Position numbers and translations under genes: made by a program | The notes under the pieces: generated by a model | What the model was told of the DNA's origin: nothing | The model's database searches: none | What the model saw: the letters and a program-made list of their open reading frames with translations, nothing else | Assembly (NCBI GenBank): GCA_002723275.1 | Contig: PBNZ01000024.1 | Location: 1-63,116, forward strand | Direction: 5' to 3' | DNA from: Planctomycetaceae bacterium | GTDB lineage: Bacteria > Planctomycetota > Planctomycetia > Pirellulales > Pirellulaceae | Length of the DNA: 63,116 bases | Part shown: positions 26,093 to 35,436 of the stretch, piece after piece | Numbering within the stretch: position 1 is the stretch's first letter | Layout of the letters: the number at the start of each line of letters is the position of its first letter

Positions 26093-29000
26093 CTATCGAT
26101 TTGTTCGCAATTCGGATTGGACGTCCTCGTCGGACATTGATTCAATCTCCGCGACGAGATCAGCCACTTGATGGTCGTCTGATTGTGCGCGCAGAGTCTC
26201 GGCGATCTGGCTTGCAACGGTTTCGGGCGTTGGGTTGTCAGCGATGAGATGACGTATCTCCAAGTCGACGTTGAAGGTGTCGCGCAGTCGCCCAATGATC
26301 TGAATGGCAAGCAGGGAATGTCCGCCTAACGCAAAGAAATTGTCGTGTATTCCGATGCCCTGGATTTTGAGCATTTCTTCCCAGATTTCGGTTACTTGTT
26401 TTTCTGCTTCATTGCGAGGTGCAACGAATTCATTGCTTAACTCTGGCCGTTCGGTTAAGTCCCGGCGACCACTCGTATGACCGTTAAGGGCTTTGCCAAG
26501 CCACGTTGGCTGTACCCACTCTTTTAATCTGATTTCCAGAGGAATGCGTGATACCACGAACGGTGTCCCGGGGCTGCACGAGAGAATATATTTTGTGACA
26601 TCCCATACTTCTTCTGGCTGTAAAGCCAACTCTTGGTTTGGTAAACGAACCGACTGGTCTTCCGTTGTGCTTCCCTCGGTATTCGTATGAATGGCATCCC
26701 AGCAGATTGAGTACCAGGATGTTTGACTATTTCGGGTTTGGTTCGTAACAAAGGCTTCAAGTGTAAGGTTTGACGCGGAATATGCGGCCAAGCCGATGCC
26801 CCCCAGGACTGCCGACATGGATGATTGGACGCAAATAAAATGGATACGCCGTTCGCTTGCGAAGCGAGCTACTGCGCGGGCCACATCAATTCGTGATTGG
26901 GAGTTGTAGGTCCAGTGGTTTTCGTCAAGCAATGTAAGCGGCGCGGCCGACTTTGGGTTGGCAGTTGGACCGCAGATGAATATTCCAGTAGGGGTCCCAA
27001 GTTGTTCGGTCGCACCTTCAAGTGTTTTCTCGAGTGTCTCTGAGGATGTTGAGTTGAGCTGAATGATTCGTTCATTATGCCACGTTCCCTGGAAGGCATT
27101 TTCGTAACGTTCCGCTGCTTCCGGGTCTGTATGTATCACGGCCAGCGTCGTGTCTGATTCGTTCAGAATTGAATTGGCCCATGCCCGTCCCACTTCGGAT
27201 GAAACATCACCAACGAGGAAGTAGGTCCCCGCAGAGGTCGGTGGCGTACGATCAGTCGACGTACCCATCGCCTCGTAATCGAACTCCCAACGGTAGCGAC
27301 CTCGATGCGCGACAACGCCATTACGTGCCGGATGGCATAATTCATTCCAGAGCGTTTCCGAACATTGAGGGGTTGAGTCCGTTGCCATTTTGAGATCGAT
27401 GATTCGGCATCCCAGCTGCGGGTGCTCTTGTGCGGCAACCAACGCGATCCCCTTCCACGCCGCACTCTGCTCGCAGATGGATTCCGTTCCTATCACATCT
27501 TCAGATTCCGTCGTCAGGATGGATAATTGTATGGGTTGCTCAAGGTCTGCGATTTGTAAGAGAAGTTCAAGCAGTCCGTCGGGTGCACCAGTCGAACTGT
27601 TGGGTGGGGCGTTGATGTCGCCCTCCTGTTTTGCGGCCTCCGGGGCTCTAGGGTGATCCCCTGAATGAGTCATCGAATCGTAGACGATATGGTCTGGTAT
27701 GGAATCGCGTTCGCGGAGATCGGCAAATAATGTCGCCATGTCATCGCCGTTTCCAAACCTAATCGTGAATTGGCGGAATCCGGTTTGCTCGTAACGTTCT
27801 CCGGGGCGAACCTGAAAGACGTCATTTCCAGATCGTTCGATGAGTTTGGCTAATTCGCTGCTTTGTAAGCCTTCGGCGGTGAAGATTAGCCAGCGACTTC
27901 GCTCAGTCTTTGCAACCGGATTGGTGGGAGTCGATCGTCTTCGCCAAATCGGTTGATAGACCCACTGGTGAACTCCATTCGATAGTTGCGGTGTTTCAGA
28001 ATTGCTCGTTGTTAGGATATTATCAGGAGCGACCCAGAATCTTTGACGTTGGAAAGGGTAGGTTGGCAGCGAAACTCGTTTGGGCGGAGATTCATCCGTT
28101 TGAGTTTTCGGCCATTCGATATTTACGCCACGACTCCAGAGTTGTGCAACAACGTCGAGGGTAACGCGAGTCGATCGTCGTTTTCGGTTGGTCCCACCTG
28201 AATCATTTGTCTCTGATTTTGACGGGTCAAAAGCTACTGACCAGTCATGGACGAGGCTTGTCAGCGTCTTGCCAGAACCAAGCTGGATGTAGAGCGGGCG
28301 ATGGAGGTCGCTTGTCGTCTTGACGCCTGAGGCGAATTGCACGGGTTGACGTAGTTGACGGCCCCAGTACTCCGCACTCGTGGCTTCCTCTGGTGAGATC
28401 CAGGTTCCGGTTACACAGGAGATGAACGGGATCTTCGGTTCCTTAAGTTCAAAATGGGATAACGCTTCGGTCACTTCTTCCGCGATCGATTCTGTCATCT
28501 TCGAATGAAATGCTCGGTGACAGGACAGCCGTTGGAACGCAATGTTTTTAGCGGCGAATTGAGTTTCAGTTCGTTCAATTTGAGTTAGGGGACCCGTTAC
28601 CGTAATGAGGTTTTCAGAATTCACCGCAGCGAGCGATACATCATTACGGCAGAAGGCGGATGCTTGATCGGCAGAGATTTGAGCAACCGTCATCGCGCCC
28701 GGTGGCAAGTTATCCATCAACCTCGCCCGTAGCGAAACGAAACGTAATGCATCATCAAGCGAAAAAACTTCGGCCAGGCAAGCCGCAACGATTTCGCCAA
28801 AACTGTGGCCGAGCATTGCGGTTGGTACAACGCCGTATGACTTGAGGACTTGGGCCAACGAGTATTGATTGCAGAATAAGTCGAGGCAGTCGCGCTGAAT
28901 CGGTCCATTTGCTGATGTTTCGGCAAGCACCGGCATGCGTTTGCATTCCTCAAACGCATGTTGGAAGGTTGGCTCATCTTGATAGAGATCAGCTATTGCC

Positions 29001-30673
29001 TGGGAGTGGCTTCCCTGTCCCGGTAAGAGAAAGACGGTCGATGGATGGTCAGCTGGATTTTCGGGTAGCTTTGCATCGGATAGCTGCTGGATGGCCGACG
29101 AAGTATTTTGTGTGTGGATCGCAAGTCGATAGGGCAGCGGCTGGCGGCCTTCGTGGAGTGTAAACGCGACGTCGCGAAGGTTTGTCGTAGGATGTTCTCT
29201 GAGGAAATCTGCAAGTTGTTTTTTTCTTTGTGACAAGGCCTCCCGATTTTGTGCTGACAAGGGGAGCATGACGAGCTGGTCATCGGAACGGAGGGAATCG
29301 TTCGGTTCCCCTTCGAGCAAGCGGTCCAGTTCGTTGGTTTTAGTCGGCTCAGGAGTATTGGTGTCCCGGTACTCCTCGAGAATTAAGTGGGCATTGGTAC
29401 CACCGATCCCAAACGAGCTCACGCCGGCGCGTCGGAGCGTCTTTTCTGGAGCCCATTGCGTTAATTCCGCATTCACTATGAATGGAGAAGCCTGGAAGTC
29501 GATTTGCGGATTAGGCGCAGTGAAGTTAAGGCTGGGCGGAATTTGCCGATGCTTCAAAGCGAGAACGGTCTTGATCAGACTGGCGATCCCTGCAGCCGCA
29601 TCGAGATGGCCAATGTTTGTTTTGACGGATCCGATTCGACAATACTGGCGGCGGTCAGTCTGCTCTCGAAACGCCTGCGTTAACGCAGCGATTTCAATCG
29701 GATCGCCCATTTGAGTGCCTGTGCCATGAGCTTCAATGTAGTTCACCGTATCCGCAGTCACCTCTGCTCGTGCCAACGCCTGTCGAATGGCCGCCGCCTG
29801 ACTCTCGACTTGGGGCGCAGTGTAACTGACCTTCTGGGCACCGTCATTGGTGACCGCAGAGCCTCGAATGACGGCTTCGATGGAATCTCCATCGTGGATC
29901 GCATCCTCGAGACGTTTCAAGGCAACGAGCCCAACTCCATTGCCAGCAACGGTTCCCGTTGCATCCCGGTCAAAAGCACGGCAGTGGCCATCGTGCGCGT
30001 AGATATTGCCTTGCTGTGGAAGGTAGCCCCGTAATTTTGAAACAGCAACTCCTCCCGCGAGCGCCATGTCACATTCACCAGCGAGAAGTGACTGACTCGC
30101 CATGTGAACTGCAACCAGAGATGATGAACACGCAGTCTGAACCGTAACGCTTGGTCCCGTAAGGTTGAGCTTATACGAGACACGTGTCGTTAAGAAGTCC
30201 TTGTCGTTGCCGACGAATAATTCATAGGGGCTGATCGAATTTCGGATTTCTGAGTTGCTATACAGATTGAGCAAATAGCCGTTCATCCCGGCCCCGCCGA
30301 AGACCCCGATTGGCCTAAGGTACCGATTGGAGGCATATCCAGACGCCTCGAGGGCAGCCCACGCACATTCAAGAAACAGACGATGTTGCGGATCAAGGAT
30401 CTCCGCTTCTCGAGGGCTGTATCCGAATAATGTGGCGTCAAAGCTGTCCCAATCGTCGAGAAGTCCACCAACTCGTATGAAATTTGGGTTTCGGAGTTCG
30501 GCTTCGGATACACCCTGTCGGCGCAGGTGGTCGTCACTGAGCTCCACAAGAGACTCTCGACCGCTCTTCAGGTTCTGCCAGTAGTCCTCAATCGATGGCG
30601 CACCGGGAAACCGGCCAGCCATTCCGATCACGGCAATCTCGAGTCCGGTGCGTATCGAAGTTGAGCTATTCAT
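26093..30673 (-). CDS. Type I PKS module, KS-AT-KR(degenerate)-ACP
   Basis: One polyketide extension module, 1526 residues. Ketosynthase (about 12-435) with Cys182 in TVQTACSSS, His316 in EAHGTGT and His356 in NIGHL. Acyltransferase (545-810) with Ser624 in GHSFGE and an RAFHS block at 720-724, pointing to malonyl-CoA. A long ketoreductase region (900-1380): Ser1285, Tyr1298 and Asn1302 (SSM...YSASN) are in place, but the glycine-rich NADPH loop is replaced by LVGDVSSEVG, so reduction is doubtful. Carrier GGHS with Ser1453. The end ESMSDEDVQSELR resembles the tail of the next protein and may be a docking motif. Start and stop overlap with the upstream NRPS (ATGA). It would add one malonate unit to the preceding Gly, probably leaving a beta-keto group. 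Confidence 0.92.
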   Translation of the reverse strand: MNSSTSIRTGLEIAVIGMAGRFPGAPSIEDYWQNLKSGRESLVELSDDHLRRQGVSEAELRNPNFIRVGGLLDDWDSFDATLFGYSPREAEILDPQHRLFLECAWAALEASGYASNRYLRPIGVFGGAGMNGYLLNLYSNSEIRNSISPYELFVGNDKDFLTTRVSYKLNLTGPSVTVQTACSSSLVAVHMASQSLLAGECDMALAGGVAVSKLRGYLPQQGNIYAHDGHCRAFDRDATGTVAGNGVGLVALKRLEDAIHDGDSIEAVIRGSAVTNDGAQKVSYTAPQVESQAAAIRQALARAEVTADTVNYIEAHGTGTQMGDPIEIAALTQAFREQTDRRQYCRIGSVKTNIGHLDAAAGIASLIKTVLALKHRQIPPSLNFTAPNPQIDFQASPFIVNAELTQWAPEKTLRRAGVSSFGIGGTNAHLILEEYRDTNTPEPTKTNELDRLLEGEPNDSLRSDDQLVMLPLSAQNREALSQRKKQLADFLREHPTTNLRDVAFTLHEGRQPLPYRLAIHTQNTSSAIQQLSDAKLPENPADHPSTVFLLPGQGSHSQAIADLYQDEPTFQHAFEECKRMPVLAETSANGPIQRDCLDLFCNQYSLAQVLKSYGVVPTAMLGHSFGEIVAACLAEVFSLDDALRFVSLRARLMDNLPPGAMTVAQISADQASAFCRNDVSLAAVNSENLITVTGPLTQIERTETQFAAKNIAFQRLSCHRAFHSKMTESIAEEVTEALSHFELKEPKIPFISCVTGTWISPEEATSAEYWGRQLRQPVQFASGVKTTSDLHRPLYIQLGSGKTLTSLVHDWSVAFDPSKSETNDSGGTNRKRRSTRVTLDVVAQLWSRGVNIEWPKTQTDESPPKRVSLPTYPFQRQRFWVAPDNILTTSNSETPQLSNGVHQWVYQPIWRRRSTPTNPVAKTERSRWLIFTAEGLQSSELAKLIERSGNDVFQVRPGERYEQTGFRQFTIRFGNGDDMATLFADLRERDSIPDHIVYDSMTHSGDHPRAPEAAKQEGDINAPPNSSTGAPDGLLELLLQIADLEQPIQLSILTTESEDVIGTESICEQSAAWKGIALVAAQEHPQLGCRIIDLKMATDSTPQCSETLWNELCHPARNGVVAHRGRYRWEFDYEAMGTSTDRTPPTSAGTYFLVGDVSSEVGRAWANSILNESDTTLAVIHTDPEAAERYENAFQGTWHNERIIQLNSTSSETLEKTLEGATEQLGTPTGIFICGPTANPKSAAPLTLLDENHWTYNSQSRIDVARAVARFASERRIHFICVQSSMSAVLGGIGLAAYSASNLTLEAFVTNQTRNSQTSWYSICWDAIHTNTEGSTTEDQSVRLPNQELALQPEEVWDVTKYILSCSPGTPFVVSRIPLEIRLKEWVQPTWLGKALNGHTSGRRDLTERPELSNEFVAPRNEAEKQVTEIWEEMLKIQGIGIHDNFFALGGHSLLAIQIIGRLRDTFNVDLEIRHLIADNPTPETVASQIAETLRAQSDDHQVADLVAEIESMSDEDVQSELRTNR

Positions 30674-33600
30674 GACGATTGTCGCTGCATTTTCTTGAGC
30701 CGTTCGTTCCCGGCCTGAATCGCTACGGTACGGTCGCTTGCACTCGGATGCGTTTCTTCATCCCGTAGGTGATTTGCCAAAGATTGAATGGTGGGGTAAC
30801 GAAAAAAATCGACGAGCGGAAGGGTGTATCCTAGACGTTCACGGACAAGGTCTTGGGCCCTCAGCAGCAATAGCGAGTGGCCTCCCATTTCGAAGAAGTT
30901 GTCTGTGATACACACTTGTTTAATCTGGAGAAGTTCCGTCCAGATTAAACACAAGCTCTGTTCCAATTGGGTACGGGGCAATACATTGATTTCGGAAGAC
31001 TCTGATGGCGAGTTGTCACTCTGCTCCAATCTGATCTGCAGAGCTCTCGATGCATGTTTCAGTGTGCGCTGGCGATCTACCTTCCGATTCGGTGATAGAG
31101 GGAGTTCATCCAACTGGACGTACGCAGCCGGCCACATATAGGAAGGCAAATGATCTCGAACTAATTTAGTGAGCGCTTCTTCTAAATTATCTATTGAATT
31201 GTCGGGAGAACTAGACGTCACAATCGCAGCAACCAGACGGGCGTTGGGTTCGCCTTGGTTCTCGACAAGAACTACGGCCTCTTCGATATCTCGATGAGTT
31301 TGAAGGACGGTTTCAATTTCGCCAAGTTCGATTCGGTAACCACGGAGCTTTATTTGGTCGTCTGTGCGCCCTAAAAACTCAAGGTTGCCGTCGGGACGTA
31401 GCCTGACGCGATCACCCGTTCGATAAAGCCGTCGGTTTTCAAAAGTTACGTTATCTTGCGAGTCGATTCGAACTGGAATCGAGAGGTTTACAAACTGTTG
31501 CTGCGTAGCTTCAAGGTTCTTGTCGTAACCGGAGCTCAAGCCAACGCCACCAATCCAAAGTTCACCGTCTACCCCGATGGGAAGAGGACGTTGTTGTTGG
31601 TCGAGCACATGAAAAGATGTATTCGCCAGAGGTCCACCAATGGGAACGTGACCGTCGGCAAGAACATCCTTTGATAGCTGCAAGGCTCCAGACCAAATCG
31701 TAGTTTCGGTGGGGCCGTAGACGTTCCAAACTTGGCTACCAGTATCTAGTAATCGTTTCGCGAGATCTATGTCGAGCGCTTCGCCGCCGCAAATAGCCGT
31801 AAATGGCCTCGCGCTTGCTGTGGGACCGGCAGTTGCTAGACTTGCCGCGAGTCCGGCTGCACTGCACATACGCCACGTTGCGGGTGTCGCCTGCATTGCA
31901 TCGACCTTCAGATCCTCCAGGATGCGAACGATCCTCTCACCGTCACGCGCCGTCTCTTCATCCGCGATCACAACGGTACCGCCGACGCTGAGCGGCATTA
32001 ATAACTCTAAGATCGCTATATCGAATGCCAGCGTGGTGACAGCCAAGAGTTTGTGACGACTTTCAAAATGAACCGCTACCGCTATCGACCGCAGCAGATT
32101 GGCAAGACTCGCATGCGAAATAGGCACCCCTTTCGGGTGACCTGTCGTGCCACTCGTATAGATCAAATAGGCGGTATCTGAGAGAGGATTAGAAGCAGAA
32201 CCGGCTTGTTTTGACTGAGGAAACTTCTGAGCGCAAGCTGCTGCGATGTCGACTTTCGAAAGGTCGTACTGGTCAATTTCGATGAGCGTTGCGTTGCTTG
32301 AGTCGATCAGAGAAGACGTCTTAGACTGCGTTATAACAACGTTGACTCCCGACTCATTGATGATTGCTTGGATTCGGGGCTGTGGGTGAGTTGGATCGAG
32401 GGGGACGAAGTGAGCACCGGATTTCATGATTCCTAGCAGAGCGATCACCATCTCACAGGAACGACCTACGAAGATTCCGACGGGTTGTCCTCGCTTGACT
32501 CCGCTTTGTTTTAAGATTTCTGCAAACCGATCACTCCGGTCAACCAGTGTGGCATAAGACATCGTTTCGTCACGAAAGCGAAGTGCGACCTTTTGCGGTT
32601 GTTTTTGAGCGTGCTCGTCCAGCAGGGATTCGAGTCTTCGGAGACTGCCGAGATCGATCGAGTCACCGATGTGCTCCGGGAACGGCAGGATTGGGGTTAT
32701 CAGTGTTCCAACACAATCGTGGGGAGAACAGTCTCCCATTCGTGACAAAACAGCAATCATTTCTGAAAGATATTGCGATCCTTCTTCTTCCGATAATAAG
32801 TTTGGCGAGATGAGAAGCCGCAATTCGATCTGTTCGGATGCCACCGCATACAGACTGAGCGGGTAGTTTGTCTGTTCTGCAACTTGGACGTTCCTGATCG
32901 CGAGGTCATCCATTCCTGCAGGGGGGGCGATGGCCGGGTAGTTTTCGAAGACGACAACGCTGTCAAAGAGTGCCAGATTCGAAGGTATCTCACTAACGCC
33001 GTGAACTTTTGTCAACGGGATAAATTCGCGTGACTGTTGATTGATCAGTTCAGCCTGGTTTTCTCTCAGCCAAGGGAACACCTTACTCTCGTCACGCACT
33101 TTGATGCGAAGTGGAAGCGTGTTTACAAACATTCCGACACGCGAATCGATCTGCTGCAGTGTGGGCGGTCTACCTGATCGTGCCAGCCCAAACATAACGT
33201 CGTCGCGATTCGTGTATCTTGAAAGGACACATGCCCAGGCGCTCTGGACAAGCGTGCTCATGGTCACACGTTCGCGGCGTGCAATTTCGTTGAGTTTTCG
33301 AGTGGTTTCGGAGGCGAGCTTGACACTCTGAATGACGACGGTCTTCTGATGTTCTTCCGTTTGATCAGGATCTAAGCTCTGCGAGTCAGAGATGCGAGCG
33401 GTGTTGGCCAAATGCGAGGGCATCGCGAATCCCTGGAGATAGTCTCTCCAGTAATCGATTGCACTTTCTTCGTCACGCTCTTCGAGCCACGAGATATAGT
33501 CGCGGTACGGTGCCGCTGGTTTCACCGGCGGGTAAATCTGCGCCTTACTGTTCTTGTAAGCAAGGATCCACTCTCGCATTAAGATGGGGAGTGACCAGCC

Positions 33601-34044
33601 GTCGAGGATGAGGTGGTGATAGGTCCAGATGACGCGGTGTTGATGCTCACCCTCGCGGATGACGGCAATCCGCGTGAGGGGCGCGGCAGATAGGTCAAAG
33701 CCGCGCTGACGGTCTTCTTCAGCGAAGCTTTGTGTACGACTCAAGGATACCTGCGGCATATTGTCGATCCACTGGATCGGCACCTCGGAGTCGGTTCCCA
33801 CCACTTGGAGAGGTGTTTCAACATTCTTCCAGGCGAACGCTGTGCGTAAGACGTCGTATTGTTGAACAAGGGTTTTCCACGCAGTGCGAAAGGCATCTCG
33901 GTCGAGTTCACCGATCAGTTGAAAAGTCACTTGGCAGACGTAAACACCGGACTCGCGATCCAGCAGGCTGTGAAACAAGATCCCTTGCTGCGCAGGGGTA
34001 AGCGGGTAAACGTCTTGGATCGATGATGCTTGGTCTAATCCCAT
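30670..34044 (-). CDS. NRPS module, C-A(Gly)-T
   Basis: Single module, 1124 residues. The condensation domain (8-450) begins IQDVYPLTPAQQGILFHSLL, the type that normally accepts a D-residue from an upstream epimerase-terminated protein; active site HHLILDGWS (143-151). The adenylation domain (470-990) has core YTSGTTGHPKG and a code read as D-I-L-Q-I-G-V-I-W, near the glycine code DILQLGLIW. In the A10 motif the usual NGKVDR is NRKVDR, with the catalytic Lys (988) kept. Carrier MGGHS with Ser1057. It is coupled by a four-nt overlap to the PKS gene downstream, so a Gly-malonate unit is expected. No E or TE domain is present. Confidence 0.92.
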   Translation of the reverse strand: MGLDQASSIQDVYPLTPAQQGILFHSLLDRESGVYVCQVTFQLIGELDRDAFRTAWKTLVQQYDVLRTAFAWKNVETPLQVVGTDSEVPIQWIDNMPQVSLSRTQSFAEEDRQRGFDLSAAPLTRIAVIREGEHQHRVIWTYHHLILDGWSLPILMREWILAYKNSKAQIYPPVKPAAPYRDYISWLEERDEESAIDYWRDYLQGFAMPSHLANTARISDSQSLDPDQTEEHQKTVVIQSVKLASETTRKLNEIARRERVTMSTLVQSAWACVLSRYTNRDDVMFGLARSGRPPTLQQIDSRVGMFVNTLPLRIKVRDESKVFPWLRENQAELINQQSREFIPLTKVHGVSEIPSNLALFDSVVVFENYPAIAPPAGMDDLAIRNVQVAEQTNYPLSLYAVASEQIELRLLISPNLLSEEEGSQYLSEMIAVLSRMGDCSPHDCVGTLITPILPFPEHIGDSIDLGSLRRLESLLDEHAQKQPQKVALRFRDETMSYATLVDRSDRFAEILKQSGVKRGQPVGIFVGRSCEMVIALLGIMKSGAHFVPLDPTHPQPRIQAIINESGVNVVITQSKTSSLIDSSNATLIEIDQYDLSKVDIAAACAQKFPQSKQAGSASNPLSDTAYLIYTSGTTGHPKGVPISHASLANLLRSIAVAVHFESRHKLLAVTTLAFDIAILELLMPLSVGGTVVIADEETARDGERIVRILEDLKVDAMQATPATWRMCSAAGLAASLATAGPTASARPFTAICGGEALDIDLAKRLLDTGSQVWNVYGPTETTIWSGALQLSKDVLADGHVPIGGPLANTSFHVLDQQQRPLPIGVDGELWIGGVGLSSGYDKNLEATQQQFVNLSIPVRIDSQDNVTFENRRLYRTGDRVRLRPDGNLEFLGRTDDQIKLRGYRIELGEIETVLQTHRDIEEAVVLVENQGEPNARLVAAIVTSSSPDNSIDNLEEALTKLVRDHLPSYMWPAAYVQLDELPLSPNRKVDRQRTLKHASRALQIRLEQSDNSPSESSEINVLPRTQLEQSLCLIWTELLQIKQVCITDNFFEMGGHSLLLLRAQDLVRERLGYTLPLVDFFRYPTIQSLANHLRDEETHPSASDRTVAIQAGNERLKKMQRQSS

Positions 34045-34152
34045 TCGATCATGTGTTGCCGATTAAATTGCGTTTTAAGCCACTTGGTGAGGTTGTTGAC
34101 CGTTCGCGTTCGTTGCTGAAGGCGATCCGATTGTCTGCGAAACCTAAAGGGG

Positions 34153-34731
34153 TCATCGTGGTTTGTGTTTGTGCGGAAACGGACAGCCGCCTCGCGAGTT
34201 GGGGCAGAGGAGATTGCGACGGCTTTTTGTAAAACGGTCGAGTACGTCGACGGCAATCTCGCTTTCGTGTCGAATGCTACCGCCTTCGTCTCCTCCAAAT
34301 TGTTTGCATACCTGTCGATGCGATGAAGCAAGGCGACCATATGCCGTGTTGAACGCCTCATGCGACCGGCGTAGTTCATCTGGGATGTTTGCGAATTTGG
34401 ATTGAAGCCGCCTCCAAATCGCGATCAGCGTTGCATGATCCCATGACATGAGTCCGCTGAAATTGTCGAGTGACACATGGGGCGGCAACATCGACGGTCG
34501 GACTTCCTCTTCATACTCGCGGCGAGTGAAGGAGCCTGCTAATTCCATCGAAGCTGCGGACGCAAGGAGTAGAGTCGAAGCAGCGTCGAGCTCCTTCTCC
34601 GCGGCGGTGAGCTCATTCTTCTCCAAGGCAACTTCAAATCGACCGAGCGATATGATCAGGCCTTGGGTATTCACAAAAAATGCCCAATGGAATTGCTGCC
34701 ACACCTCGATGGCTGGTATGAGGACGTTCAC
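34153..34731 (-). CDS. Unknown NRPS-cluster protein, second of a coupled pair
   Basis: A 192-residue, mostly helical soluble protein. It starts with GTG at 34731 behind a strong GGAGGAG five nt upstream and overlaps the preceding gene by four nt (GTGA). Distinct stretches are REYEEEVRPSMLPPHVSLDNFSG followed by MSWDHATL, and a C-terminus rich in Arg and Cys (LLCPNSRGGCPFPHKH). I do not firmly recognise the family. The EVRPSM-PP / FSG / DHA arrangement faintly recalls the heme-dependent PrnB (DUF1864) group, in which case this gene and the previous one would be the two halves of such a protein; that is speculation. Position inside the operon suggests a tailoring or precursor-supply role. Confidence 0.6.
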   Translation of the reverse strand: MNVLIPAIEVWQQFHWAFFVNTQGLIISLGRFEVALEKNELTAAEKELDAASTLLLASAASMELAGSFTRREYEEEVRPSMLPPHVSLDNFSGLMSWDHATLIAIWRRLQSKFANIPDELRRSHEAFNTAYGRLASSHRQVCKQFGGDEGGSIRHESEIAVDVLDRFTKSRRNLLCPNSRGGCPFPHKHKPR

Positions 34732-35192
34732 TCAGTCTCCTCCAAGTTGAAGACTCGCTCGAGAAGATTCGCGTGGGATAAATAGCCTGCTTGCTGCAGT
34801 TCAACCTGATGGGGATCAAGTTGTCGATGTTGAAGACGAATCATAAAAAACGCACGGCACGACTCGGCTAAGCTGCGTATCAATGTCATTGGGGGAAATG
34901 AGGACGTGACATGTTTGACGCCAAAATATTGGTCGTAAACTGCAACCTCTTTAGGATTCAGCAGTTGTTTCCCACTCGGTTTAGTGCAGGGTTGGGTTGT
35001 TGGGTCGTCGACAGTTGCCAGTAATTCATTCACTATTTTTAATGCTGAAACGACATCCTCGGTTTCTAAGGCTGACTTGAATAGGCAAATTGCCGTTTTT
35101 ACCTTCTGCCGTTCATCGACCGAAAGCGGAAGGTTGACGGGCAAGTCCCAAGGCGCAACGAGCTTCATGGTGTCTAGAGTATTCGAATTCAT
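34728..35192 (-). CDS. Unknown NRPS-cluster protein, first of a coupled pair
   Basis: About 154 residues from the ATG at 35192 (an in-frame ATG at 35231 would overlap MbtH by 20 nt; neither has a strong ribosome-binding site). Predicted helical and soluble, with landmarks LLNPKEVAVYDQYFG and LIRSLAESCRAFFMIRLQHRQLDP. No catalytic motif is recognised. It sits directly after MbtH and is translationally coupled to the following gene, so the two products are probably made in equal amounts and may form one complex. It may be the N-terminal half of a PrnB-like enzyme, as noted for its partner, but this rests only on weak pattern resemblance. Confidence 0.55.
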   Translation of the reverse strand: MNSNTLDTMKLVAPWDLPVNLPLSVDERQKVKTAICLFKSALETEDVVSALKIVNELLATVDDPTTQPCTKPSGKQLLNPKEVAVYDQYFGVKHVTSSFPPMTLIRSLAESCRAFFMIRLQHRQLDPHQVELQQAGYLSHANLLERVFNLEETE

Positions 35193-35211
35193 TCGATCGT
35201 TTCGTCCGACG

Positions 35212-35424
35212 TTATTGCTGCGATTCGCCATCCATGTGTCGTTGAAGACTTAGCGGACGCATGTCCGTCCAAACTTTTTCGATATGGTCAAGGCATGCTT
35301 GTTTGGTGCCCTTCGTGCCCTCAGCTCTCCACCCCCATGGGATATCTTTGTATTCGGGCCAAATCGAATAACGGCCCTCTTCGCTGGTAACAACGAGATA
35401 GGTTTCTTCACTGGTATCTGACAT
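35212..35424 (-). CDS. MbtH-like protein
   Basis: A 70-residue chaperone-like partner that binds and activates adenylation domains of NRPSs. Family hallmarks are present: [28 protein letters not shown] and [17 protein letters not shown], including the conserved Ser, Trp and Pro pattern (SIWP, PWGW, WTDMRP). AGGAGA lies six nt before the ATG at 35424. It is the only MbtH gene in the window and probably serves the adenylation domains of both operons. Confidence 0.95.
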   Translation of the reverse strand: MSDTSEETYLVVTSEEGRYSIWPEYKDIPWGWRAEGTKGTKQACLDHIEKVWTDMRPLSLQRHMDGESQQ

Positions 35425-35436
35425 TTCAATCTCCTG

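Noticed and set aside
34153-35192. The coupled pair as one gene split by a sequencing error
   Set aside because: The second gene has its own strong GGAGGAG and GTG start in a GTGA overlap, which fits two real genes.
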